Of a DNA stretch of 64,000 bases, positions 40,079 through 53,446 are shown piece by piece. The position numbers and the translations under genes were made by a program. The stretch lies in assembly GCA_045837725.1 (NCBI GenBank), contig JBEWZL010000178.1, positions 62,001-126,000 of the forward strand. Direction: 5' to 3'. The DNA is from Vermamoeba vermiformis (lineage: Eukaryota; Tubulinea; Echinamoebida). The notes beneath the pieces are model-generated. The model did no database searches, was not told where the DNA came from, and saw only the letters and a program-made list of their open reading frames with translations. Position 1 is the stretch's first letter. Each line of letters opens with the position of its first letter.

Positions 40079-40790
40079 CAAAAAGCAGGTGAGAATGAAA
40101 AGCTTGCCCAAAAACAAAAATCAACTTTTTTTGTCCGAGCGGACTAAAAAAGGAAGTCTCGGGGTTCAACGACCAATAGAAAACACCCACCTAAGAAAAC
40201 AGCGTCATAATTCCCCGTGCTTCGTTGGCACGATCGCGTGCAGTTTGTTGGAAGCGGTTCGTGAAGAGTCGGTTATACCGAACCCTGCCCTACACAGAAA
40301 ATCCCGAACCTCAACGCCAGATCTCTCTTCGCAGGTCACTAATAAATTTTAAAAAATAGGTATTAAATGGCAACTGGTGTTGATTTCGATTTGTAAGCGA
40401 CGGGTTGTGCAGATCGAGCTCGACAACGAAGATCTCGCGCTTTTTCCTGTGTTTTGTGTTTTCGGAATTTTTTAAGCAACGATGGCACGCGAAGCTAAAT
40501 ATCCTTCTTCAGGATTGGTCGCCTGCGTCGGGCATTTCTCAGGTTATTGAATCACTCTCCGTTTTAAATGTCCGTTCTGGATTTGTCTCGCGGCAACTCC
40601 ACATCCGTTTTTGTTTGAAAAACAAGCTACTTTTAGAGGACCCGAGTTGTGATGATAAGATTTATTTCCAAATAATTCAGTAAATTGTACACAATTATTA
40701 TATTACAGGGAACGGCAGTTTACCCGTGGACTGGTAAGCGTCGTATATATTCTTTGTAAAATCGGTCACACGATCTTCGTTTTTAATTTC
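40079..40790. other. Intergenic region, possible small unresolved gene on plus strand
   Basis: 712 bases. Contains the perfect palindrome GTCCGAGCGGAC at 40133-40144. A plus-strand start at 40368 (MATGVDFDL) could be joined through a very short intron to a frame running to 40683, but no domain is visible and the intron would be only about 20 nt; I do not call a gene. Confidence 0.35.
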
Positions 40791-43546
<2,756 letters not shown>

Positions 43547-43721
43547 TCTTGTTTACCGGATATGTTCGTGGCGAAGAGAGCGAGGGATGAGCTAGATATT
43601 CTCGTAGCAGCCTGTATTGTCAAACTCCAAAAACGAAACTAAAAACGGCTCCAAAGAAATTCAAATTTAATTACGCAAAATTGAGCGGGAAAATCAACTT
43701 TTCGTTACAAAAACTTTGGAA

Positions 43722-44306
43722 CTATTTCTTGTACTTAGCTACAATACTAGCAACAATGCTGTAAAATGTTGGAATGCAAGTCACACGCGGATGTAACGGA
43801 AAAGGTAAGCCTTGACCAGATTGCACGACTTCAGCTGGAATCCAAAAAAATTCTCGTTTCTTTTTGTTCTTTAAGAAGGCCTTATTGATTGTCTCGAGGT
43901 CGATATTGCGATCGATAGGAAAATAATATACATAATATTCGTGGTCATCAGTTTTGCCTTCCCAGATTTGATCTCCAGCTCGTAATAATTTCAATATTTT
44001 TGCGGTTTCTTCGAATATTATTGGATGTTGTTGTACACCCTTTTCATCGAGTTCTTCAATTATTTTCCATTTTTGTTGCAAATCTGGTGTCGACATTGTC
44101 AATAATCCAGCAGTCTCTTCAGTGAATTCTCTTGCGGCTGTAATCATAGGATCTGTTTCTCCAGGCGTAACTGCTCCTGCAAAATCAATAGCAGTGCCTG
44201 CTTTCTTTCCTTCAAAGGTTCTTTGAAACAAAAAAGATACGTGTCCATCTGGATCAACGCCGAAAGGCAACGCTCCAGCGCCTCCTAATGGTACTATCGT
44301 AGTCAT
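43722..44306 (-). CDS. Nudix hydrolase
   Basis: Single exon, 194 residues, ATG at 44306 (MTTIVPLGGAGALPFGVDPD). The Nudix box reads GAVTPGETDPMITAAREFTE followed by ETAGLL; the metal-binding R-E-x-x-EE is intact, but the Gly after EE-x is shifted by one residue (EETAG for EExG). The rest includes IWEGKTDDHEYYVYYFPI and a WIPAE element before the C-terminus. Hydrolyses a nucleoside diphosphate linked to something; the substrate cannot be told. Intron-free, unlike neighbours. Confidence 0.8.
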   Translation of the reverse strand: MTTIVPLGGAGALPFGVDPDGHVSFLFQRTFEGKKAGTAIDFAGAVTPGETDPMITAAREFTEETAGLLTMSTPDLQQKWKIIEELDEKGVQQHPIIFEETAKILKLLRAGDQIWEGKTDDHEYYVYYFPIDRNIDLETINKAFLKNKKKREFFWIPAEVVQSGQGLPFPLHPRVTCIPTFYSIVASIVAKYKK

Positions 44307-44456
44307 ATTTGATTAAATATATGTTCAACGGTTGATAATGAAAAAACGAAAACAGATCAAAAATTTTCTTGATTTATTTGCCAACGATGAAATTTGGCTG
44401 TTATTTGAAAGTTAGAGTATGCTCTAGGCATCGCTTACGCATATATTCATAATATA

Positions 44457-45108
44457 TTAATATAAGAAGCCGTAGTAGAAGTTCAAGGCTGACATTGAGC
44501 CGTAGAATAGCAAACTCGGCGTAACAAATTGTGGTCGCACGCCAGCACGTCGGATCGCCAAACTAAACGCAGAATAAGCACGTAATTATAATATAATGCA
44601 CTATATAAATAACTTGCCTAATGAAAGAGCCGATCCACGCGAAGCACGAGCTTTGTACAGCGATCTTTTTCAAATGCATTCCAGGCACGCTTGGAACCTA
44701 TTAAATAAATAAAATATTGTTAATAAATAATTCCATAGTTATTATTATACTTACATTAAACAAGGTGTAGCACCAGCTCGCCATCCGAGATCCCAGTACA
44801 CGAATGATCCAGTCAGTGGGACTTAAGGCGATTTCTAATTGGAAAATTAGTCATTTAAATTATATCTAGATAAGAGTGCGTCTATAATTTGATCTTTGCA
44901 ATGCTTCAAATTACGCAGAAGTTCAGATCTGAAAGTTTTTGAGCTACAATCGATTACTGTATTTACCTGAGCCCGAACAGACCCTCAAAAAGTGCGAAGG
45001 CGATGCAAATGTCCATAGACCGAGAACGAGGTCGCTAAAAGCGTTTAAATAGACGAGCTGCGTGAATCGTTCTTCTTTCTCGATCGCGTTTGGTTCAGGT
45101 GTGGACAT
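44457..45108 (-). CDS. Small four-helix membrane protein of unknown function
   Basis: ATG at 45108: MSTPEPNAIEKEERFTQLVY, LNAFSDLVLGLWTFASPSHF (helix 1). Short introns follow (GTAAATACAG..., GTAAGTATA..., GCAAG- or GTAAG-type). Then LSPTDWIIRVLGSRMASWCY, AVQSSCFAWIGSFI, and SLLFYGSMSALNFYYGFLY with stop at 44457-44459. About 125 residues and four hydrophobic segments. No family recognised. Exon edges near 44600-44620 are approximate. Confidence 0.6.
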
Positions 45109-45588
45109 GATGTGTTTTGATAGTAAGTATTGAGAATAGAGTGACTAAAATAGGATATTAAAATCAACCATAGCCGCGTGAGCTGACCTTATCACGTTAA
45201 ATTTCATTTAGTTGTCTTCGATCGAAATCGAGATCGCGAGTCCTCATTAAAGAGCCGTCTTTCGACAGAATGAAAGATCTTTAACCTGCACCCGTTCGAT
45301 GATAAGGTCTAAAAAGCGCACTTTGACTTTGGCAGCAAGATCACCACTGGTGGCCGAATTCGACAGCACCGCTTGAGCAATGGAGAACAAAGTTAATTGC
45401 AGATTTCTACCAAACTTTATAAGTACATTGGTTAACTTAATTTAGGCAGCAATATTTGGCATCGAAAGAGTCGCTCAAGGTTTTTGCGAATTTTAACAGA
45501 ACCAGATGCAGACCCACCGTTTCTCCCATAACTTTAGTTCGTGAGTATCAGAGCTTCGTATGAATATGACCAATTGAGCACTTTGTAA
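45109..45588. other. Upstream region of the structured RNA
   Basis: 480 bases between the small membrane protein gene (starts at 45108 on minus) and the ncRNA. No protein gene. Should hold any external promoter of the RNA; none recognised. Confidence 0.4.
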
Positions 45589-45755
45589 GTACGGCTGCCG
45601 TAGTGGATGGGGATGTGAGTCGTGGTGGTTCACATACTTAATACGATACATCATATTCGTATGATGCCATTAGGTAAACCACTCATGAATTCAGGCAAAA
45701 GGATTTCAGTTCACATCTAAGAGGTTCGACCCCTCTTGGCCGTACATCTCTTTTT
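45589..45755 (+). ncRNA. Structured Pol III-type RNA with tRNA-like ends (vault-RNA-like or tRNA-derived)
   Basis: Five nested helices can be drawn by eye. P1 GTACGGC (45589-45595) / GCCGTAC (45739-45745). P2 GATGTGA (45612-45618) / TCACATC (45711-45717). P3 GTGGTT (45625-45630) / AACCAC (45677-45682). P4 CATCATA (45649-45655), TTCG tetraloop, TATGATG (45660-45666). P5 AAGAGG (45719-45724), TTCGACC loop, CCTCTT (45732-45737). Between P1 and P2, TGCCGTAGTGG matches a Pol III A box, and GGTTCGACCCC (45723-45733) is a perfect B box. T5 at 45751-45755 is a Pol III stop. P5 is a T arm and P1 an acceptor-like stem, but no normal anticodon loop with U33 forms. So this is either a tRNA with a long structured insertion or, more likely, a tRNA-like ncRNA. 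Confidence 0.65.
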
Positions 45756-46020
45756 GCCTTTCGTTGTAAACAGATCAGATTCGTTTTTAGCTCTTTGGCT
45801 TCCAAAATCGTCACCAAATTTAGTAGGCAGTTTCTAATTAGTGTCTTTTTTGAATTGAATCGCCGGTTATTAGAGTTTGATAACTGGCCACATAACATTT
45901 TAATGCAACATCATAAATCTCCGCTACACTTAAGTTTTTTTTGATGCAGAACCAACAAAGGGACAAAAGTGAGTTGAAAGTAAGTTTTTTATTAAAACAA
46001 TAGTACTACAGATTGATTTT

Positions 46021-49000
46021 TTACACGATGTTGAATCCAGTACGATTGTTGTGGTACGGTGAAGATCTGGCACGAACACGTTTTCTGTTGTACAATATGA
46101 ACAATAGGGCGAGCAAGAATATGCTGAAAATAAATAAGCCTCGCATTTGAATGATCGAACTGTGTTGCAATTCTGCGTCATCAAAACGTCGTTGAAGTGC
46201 GTCAAATTGATTTTTCAGTGAATGATTTTCATATTCTAATCTCTTGACTTCTTTTTGATATTCTTTGGCCTTATTCATCCAATACGCCATATCTTCACCA
46301 TTCTCGCCTCCATTATTGTTATTATTGCCTTTTACGGGCGTCGTAGTTTTTGTAGGTCTATTAGTGACGTCATTGAAAGTCGCCGTTAAATCCACTAAAA
46401 ACGTCTTAATTTCCATCGGCGCAACGTCCACACTTTTTCCGTCAAACAAAGTCAACGCTCTCTTCGACGACTCTTTCCTAAAAAGGAAAAAACATTAGAT
46501 TTGTTTGTACATCAGTGTCTTACGTACTTTTTGGCTAGTTCTTGTTCAGTGTGCATCAATGATAAGGACATGCTAGAAGCACGTGCGACGGAATAATCTT
46601 CGAACAGTGCTTTCAAATTGAACCCTTCTTCAGCGTGCTTTTGACCGCCGTTGACTACACGGAAGATAACTGCAAAAAAAAGACGCGTTAATTTTGCACT
46701 GAACGGCGATGATATTGGTTCATGAACGTACTTTCTGAATTAGGCTTGATCTGTTGATCGTAGTCGCGCAGCCTAAATTGTTGCAAAAATAACTCATCGG
46801 GCAATGCTTGAATAGGGTTTGTACGGGTACTAAATATTAATATAAGTCGAGATATAATATATAAATTTGGTTAGTAAGAGGCTCGTTACACTTACGTGTA
46901 TTTTTCGGCCCATTTTTGAGGCGATGAACCGCTCTCTAATTCCGCGAATAAAATAACAGGCGGATTATTGATGAAATAACTCTTCTTAGAGACTGTTGGC
47001 TCGTCGGTAGTTTTGTGCTCACTCCACGTGACGAACAGCGGAATTTCAAAGCGGACGTTATCAGTGACAGTTTCTCCGAGACCACGGCCATCATCTTGGC
47101 CCAATCTGCGGTCCAAACAGACCTCTAACTGGCCTTCATTGAGGCTGCCAACGCCCATGGGCTAAATATGGTAATGTTAGTGACACATGTCAAATCAAAG
47201 CGTTTTGAAATGTAAATGTAAAGGAAAAAATTTACACGTGTCAATGTGGATTAAGGTTCCATGTGACAAGTGTCACATTGGATGTCAACAGCCAGTTCCA
47301 AACGCATGTCACGTGATCTCAGTGATGACACGTGTCAAACTGGAATCGATGCGCACGAGTACCGCCATTGACAGTCGTCAAATACATACCTGTCTAGTGA
47401 TGATCTCCAATCGTTCTCGGCCAGATTTGTCAACGATGTACGCACCAGAAGTCAACGGGTAATAGTTAGACGCGATTGGTGCGCTAGTGATTGTTGTGCG
47501 CTCAATTTCTCCGAGCCCATTTCTGTCTACGGTGAATTTGTTCGAATTTTTGACACCACTGTCCAACCTGCAGAAGAGTGACAAGTTAAAATCTACTTTT
47601 TAAATAATTTTGTTCATGAACCATACCGCATGATGAGCTCTGAATTGTGTGACTGCAAATTGACAGTGTTGATGATCTCCATGTGATCTTGCGTGTCACC
47701 GAGCTGGTAAATGTTGACGCGGTACTTGATGTCTTTGTTCAGTCGCACAAGTGCTGACTCGACAATAGGGCCCTGATGATAGAAATATCGTTATTATTTT
47801 CATGAATGACATGTTTTGGTTGACACGTGTCATTGAATTTTTCGCGCCACACGCCACAACAGCGCTGTTCGAAGTCACTAGTATGACACTTGGAGTTTGA
47901 CACGTGTCAAAACGAGGTCTTTCTAACACATCGTAGAATACTTACCTTGACAACGGTGACAGTACTGTGCTGCGAAGAGATCAACGTGGCGTCGCCTTGT
48001 GGTGCAAAAATGTACGCGCCACCTTTGTACGAAGATTTGTACTGCATGTACTTGTGCTCAAAGGACTTTTCTTGCCCGTTCAACTTCATTGAGGTGATCG
48101 TGCCTTTCTCCGGCGAGATTTTAATCTCCAACATGTCGTTGTGGAGTTTGACTTCTGTTGACTCAGACTTTGAAATTTCGTTGATTTCAGTGACTGGCTG
48201 TGCGGTTTCTGATTCCACGACGAAATAAGTCACTGTTCCTAAGGGCGGAATTCTCGCTAAGAAGTGAATCTCGTATTGATCTTGCATAACAGTCAGTTCT
48301 GGATCGAACGCGTAGTTGATCTGGAACGGGACCTAAAAATAAAATTCGATTAAATATCAAGTCTGATGTTATTAATTTCTTAATTAAGTAAATTAAATGC
48401 TTACGTCTTCTTTCTGCGAATTTTTCAACGTGATATAATTGCTGTTGACTGTTGCTTTGGCGACGTATTCTCGTTCTTGGCCCAACGAGTTATATAAAAC
48501 AATAGGAACCATCTTCTTATTCTTCACATCTATGACCTAATAAGAGAGGTGATGGTTAGTACAATAGTATTGATAAGTAGGAAATCGTTGTGCCAGATCG
48601 GATCTCACAACCTTTTGCGTTCGTTCACTAAAGCGATAATAAAGCTAAAGTAATACTTATGGATTATACTAACCTTGTTGATGTCCATAAAATTCGCAGA
48701 AATTGAATCAGATCCAAGTTTCAAAACGCGATTGAGCATGTCTCCCATTGACTTGATCAAAGTGTCAAAGCTAGACTTCAGTCTTCTAATGTAATCTTGC
48801 GTTGGATCTCGACGAGCTGTGCCTGTTATTGCATCGTGATGTTGCGCCAAGCCCATGTTACGTCTAGCCAAATAAGGTAATTATCACCATCGCACCGAAA
48901 AAAAAATAAAATTTGCCAAGATTTCTTCAAGAAAAAGCATGCCAAATAAACTGCATCTTATTTATGAATACGCTATCATATGATAGTATGATGATAATGA

Positions 49001-51008
49001 TTGGTTGAGTATGTGGGAAAAATTTTGGGTTCGAAAGTTGGGTTATTACCTTGCTTCACGCAGCACCAGACTGTTCTCATCGCCATTGGGAGGATTTTGA
49101 TTCGACTTCAAATAATCAAACACGAACATTTGTTCCACATTGCGCAGCAACCATTGGGTTTTTCTACAAATAAAAATCATTAGTACCAGTACTCTACACC
49201 CACTTTTGTTAATTAATGTCCGCTATATAATTCAATATTATGCAGTTTTGTTAGTGTACCTAATCAACCCCTTTAAGAACGGACGTGAAGTAAAATAACC
49301 GGACCAAAAATCATTCTCGCGGTCAGTGTACGTGAAGAAATCTCCGAAATACGAGGGATACTCGATACTAGGACTATAATAATATTAATGTTAGCATTTT
49401 TTGCAAAACCTTATGAAGACGTTTTGGTGCATAAGTTTTGTAGGCAGATCCGGTAGTTTCAATTAATTTTCTTACCTGTTTTTAGCAGCGCTGAAATAAT
49501 CAGTCAAGTTGCTCCATTTAATATTCATCTTATACTGATCGTAGTTATCATTGATGTATTTGAACAGTCGTTCGTAGTTCGTGAAAATATGCGTGATCAT
49601 ATCGAGATTTTTGTACTTGAAGTCATCGCCCAAAGGAATTAACAACTTGCTATGCCTAAATATAGTAATCGTACGTCAGTTATAATGTCTAAATATGGTA
49701 ATGGCGAATGTTTGGTCGTACTTGAAAGCTTTGGCCTTCTGTCTGTATTGATTCATCAAAGTCTCGGCTCGTTCTTTCACATTAGCCTCGGTAATAGGTG
49801 TTGATTTGGGGGTCTCAAAGTCGAATGTCCTAAAAAGGAAATGTTACGAATTGATGCAAAGGCTGGTATTTGAAGTAATATAAACTTACTCGCAAACATC
49901 ACGATTGGGTCCACAAGTGTTAGGAATATCGTAATAAGGATATGGGAACAAGTGCGTGAATAATCCTTCTTTGGGAGATTGCCATTCCTAAAAAGGCAAA
50001 AAAAATTGTCAAAAAATTTCGTGTTTTGGGGTGTCTTTGAGTCACTCTTACTTGATGCCAGTAAAACTCTAACTCTCTATTATCACGTCTCGCTACTTTA
50101 GACGGCGTTGAGATACGATTGATGACTACGCCTTCGAATCCCATCTCTTTCAATAAGTAGGGCATGGTCGTAGAATGACCAAACGGATCTATCGCCCAAC
50201 TAAAACGGAGTTAACGCCAAAAGAAAAACCATATTTGTAAATACAATGGTGTTATTATGGACCGTTAATATGTTATTGTCATTATATTTAGGGTCGTACC
50301 TAATTTTTGGCTTAACTCCGAAATTGAAGTGCAGCCACTCATTGCCTTCAGTAATTTGGTTGATGATATCGACGTAATGAACTGAAGCCTCATCGTTCAT
50401 GACCCAGCCGCCGGTAACAAACTCTAATTGACCTCGTGAAATTAATCTATAAATTTTCAAGGGTTAGAGATCCGCCAAAAGTCGGGGTTGGAAATTATTA
50501 TTTCAAAAATTAAAAGAAATATTTGAACCGTACCTTCGAGCTTTATTTTGCATTTCTTCGTTTTGATCTGACCACCATCTTTGGAAGTAGCTAATTTCGG
50601 CCCAAATAAAATGACGCTTTGGATCCTGCAGCCAACGTAAGCACGAAATAAAATGCAGAAAAATCCAAAATTTTATTTACCTGGCTCAAACTTTCGACAA
50701 TACTGGAAATAATTCCTTTGGTCCATTTGTTGTAATATCTAAATTATTGTTAATGTCGGAATAATTATTCAAATTGCTTTTTTGCTCAAGATCTGATTAT
50801 AGAGCCTTTCTTTAGGCTTTAAAATATTATATATATCATATACATACTCTTCAAAAGACCACCACCATCCAGGATCACAATGAGAATGCGGCACAACAAA
50901 AACTTCTAACGGATCGTTAGCCAAACTTTCTAATTCCGTCGCATTACTAATTAATATTACGGCAGAGAACAATACCGCTAATATTAATATATTTTGTGGC
51001 CTCCACAT
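46021..51008 (-). CDS. GH38 alpha-mannosidase, Golgi II-like, with C-terminal coiled coil and membrane anchor
   Basis: ATG at 51008: [20 protein letters not shown], a signal peptide or anchor. [20 protein letters not shown] is the GH38 metal motif (HxHxDPGW type, Cys replacing Asn). [16 protein letters not shown] follows, then [20 protein letters not shown], with the nucleophile Asp in the Golgi-type AIDPFG setting, and [27 protein letters not shown] is the conserved second site region. The C-terminal beta part includes [16 protein letters not shown] and [10 protein letters not shown]. Beyond it, where mannosidases normally stop, come an Asn-rich spacer, a coiled coil ([20 protein letters not shown]...) and a hydrophobic helix ([17 protein letters not shown]) with a basic tail ([10 protein letters not shown]). 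Stop at 46021-46023. Some fifteen introns. Role: N-glycan trimming. Confidence 0.88.
47181..47380. repeat. TGACACGTGTCA palindrome cluster, first group (mannosidase intron)
   Basis: Within one intron (about 47163-47389, unusually long at about 227 nt): TGACACATGTCA 47181-47192, TTACACGTGTCA 47232-47243, TGTGACAAGTGTCACA 47262-47277, TGACACGTGTCA 47326-47337, TGACAGTCGTCA 47369-47380. All are palindromic or nearly so with TGACA...TGTCA half-sites and ACGT centres. Confidence 0.8.
47821..47909. repeat. TGACACGTGTCA palindrome pair, second group (mannosidase intron)
   Basis: Perfect 12-mers TGACACGTGTCA at 47821-47832 and 47898-47909 in another long intron (about 47774-47944) of the same gene, plus partial TGACAC copies between them. 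Confidence 0.8.
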
Positions 51009-51080
51009 CTTGACTGAATTGTAACACAACGAATCTTTTTTGAAGTAGTATTTTTTCCCTCGTTTCTCACATGAAGAGAA

Positions 51081-53238
51081 ATGAGCAACTTTGATGAAAT
51101 AGAATTATCTGAATATGTAGGGGATAGCCCGCCGAAGCAGATCGAAACTACAACAGGGAATGAAGAAACTGCAACGACATCTGAAGGTAAGTTAAGCTTT
51201 AAATTGCAATTTTATTAGCTGATGGAAGCCAAAAAATTAATTAAATTAATTTAAAAATATTTACGCAATTTTGAGCTTAATCAAGGACTTACAAAAAGTA
51301 CAGATCACCATGTCAAAGCTGCAACAATTCCAAGCGCTATATTTAATTTGACCAATACATTAGTTGGCGGTGGTACGATTACCATGGCTTATGCTATGAA
51401 GTCATTAGGCATTGGGACAGGTAAACTAGATCTGATCTCGTAACGATTAAGAAGGCTTGTCTAATACCTTCATAATTACATTAGGCGTTGCTATGTTATT
51501 AATAATTTGCGGGATGATTATTTATAGCGCATATTTAATCATACGAACGGGCATGTATTTGTTCAACGAAGGTACGCGATCCAACTATCGCTAGTGCCGC
51601 GCATTTTATTCCTAATATTATCTTTTTAATATAGCACGTCCTATTCATCATATAGCACGCAAATCACTCGGAAAATCAGGACCATTTCTTTGGGAAATCG
51701 CTTCGGAGTTATATTTATTTGGTGCCTTGACGGGCTATTGTATTATAGTTGGTAAGTTCACTACAAGCCTTACAATAGCGCTATAATATTACAAATCTAA
51801 AAAAGGATACCCGATTAATATTATGTTACTAGGCGAAGTTATTAGTAGTTTCTTATTGTTAGTGGATGTGACGCTCGATAACAGGTGAGGATTAATTAAG
51901 CCATTATAATAACATATATATTTATATTATACTAATAACTATAATAGGATTATATCGGCTATTGTAGCAGTTACGCTGTTCCTGCCATTATCATCGCTCA
52001 AGTCAATTCATTCATTGCGCATCACGAGTGGCTTTGCATTGTTTTCAATATTTTTTGTGACCTTTTGCGTCACCCTAAGAGGCATACAATACTTGGCAGA
52101 GAACGGTAGGTTTTTATTTTGGATCCGATCCGTAAGACCTTAAACCGTTACCTGACGCTTCTTGAACATTGACTAATACTATTTTGATATGCAGGTGTAA
52201 ATAGAGATGAATTGAAGATATATACGACGAGTTTATCAGATTTCTTCAAGGTGTTTCAAAATATCGTATTCGCGCTTGTCTTTCATTCGAACATTTGCCC
52301 TGTTTGGGTTGAAATGAAAGATCATTCGCAGAAATCGATATTTATCAGCTCTACGTCGTCGGTTATAATAGCGACATTAATATACGGTCTCGTTGGATGT
52401 TTTGGCTATTTGACTTTTTACGAATCCACCAAAGGTAACTTTATCGTTAACCCTTCTATTACTAACAATAATTTATATTTAATTCCAGGAAATTTGATTA
52501 TTAATTACGGAGACGACGTGCTGCTGTTAATAGCCAAAGTTTTTTTCCTCGGAGTAGTCATCTTTTCGTACCCAGTGATTGCATTCCCGTTGCGCGATGG
52601 TCTTGATAAACTTATGTTTAAGAAGCAGCCGGCACCCTTTTTACGGTCGTTTGCTGAAGCGGGCGGTATTGGTAAGTATTATTATCATAGTCATAAATTA
52701 AACCTAGGTAGTAGATCTAACTTCGTACAAGAACCGAACGGCAATCTATCTACAATACTTAAATACAAATAATATTAACGTTATAGCGCTAATATATATT
52801 ATAGTTATATTATACTAATACAAGCTTCATAGTCATGTTATCCTTATTAATGGCAGTTCTCGTACCGAACGTTACAACCGTTTTCAGCATCACAGCGGCA
52901 ACAGCAGGCAGTACGATGGCGTTTATTCTTCCGTCTCTGTTCTATATATTAGTTGTTGATACGACGAAGGTAATTACTCTTCATGCCTATCCGAGTTCTA
53001 GATCACATCCGGATCAGCTCTAGTATTACAAGTCGTTATTAAAAATTTAACCTAATAAATTTAGGCAAAAGACTACGTGAGATTAGAGCCTATCTTCGAA
53101 ACACAAGTCAACGACAGTCGGAAGAAAATTAAATGGAGGAAGATCTTGCAGTGGAAGAAAATTCCGGCTTATTTATTGCTTGTGTGCGGATTTTGCTTTG
53201 GAATTGCTGGTATAATACCGCAGTTTGTAAATATATAA
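51081..53238 (+). CDS. Amino-acid transporter (AAAP / SLC38-like)
   Basis: ATG at 51081: MSNFDEIELSEYVGDSPPKQ, an acidic cytosolic start. The first membrane pair reads AATIPSAIFNLTNTLVGGGT, then ITMAYAMKSLGIGT, typical of the AAAP family. Further helices: GVAMLLIICGMIIYSAYLII, LYLFGALTGYCIIVGEVISS, IISAIVAVTLFLPLSSLKSI, FQNIVFALVFHSNICPVWVE (the family F-x-H-xN motif near helix 6), VIIATLIYGLVGCFGYLTFY, and VFFLGVVIFSYPVIAFPLRD. A C-terminal set follows (LSLLMAVLVPNVTTVFSITA; AYLLLVCGFCFGIAGIIPQF), stop at 53236-53238. About 11 helices, seven to nine introns. Moves neutral amino acids across plasma or lysosomal membrane; direction unknown. Starts 72 bases from the divergent mannosidase gene. 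Confidence 0.85.
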
Positions 53239-53446
53239 ATATCAAGCGAAGCATTATTTATTGTGGACCATCAACCCGAAAGCAACTAATGCAGCTAGCT
53301 CCGATCCAGAGGGGAGCATATGACGCCATATCAATTTAACGACTGTTCGTAATAGGACAATTAATATTATCTTATTGTCCATTTGGATTAGGGTGGCAGA
53401 TCAGGATCCGGATCCTTCAGCGGAATATCTCTGATCCCTGAGAGTG

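Noticed and set aside
40368-40683. Possible small gene MATGVDFDL... on the plus strand
   Set aside because: It needs an intron of about 20 nt, much shorter than others here, and the product has no recognisable features.
46474-46486. CCTAAAAAGG words (also near 6821, 26447, 49829, 49987) that look like MADS-box CArG sites
   Set aside because: At 46476, 49829 and 49987 the word is the reverse complement of CCTTTTTAG|G, a minus-strand intron acceptor at an exon edge. The match to CArG comes from splice-site constraint.
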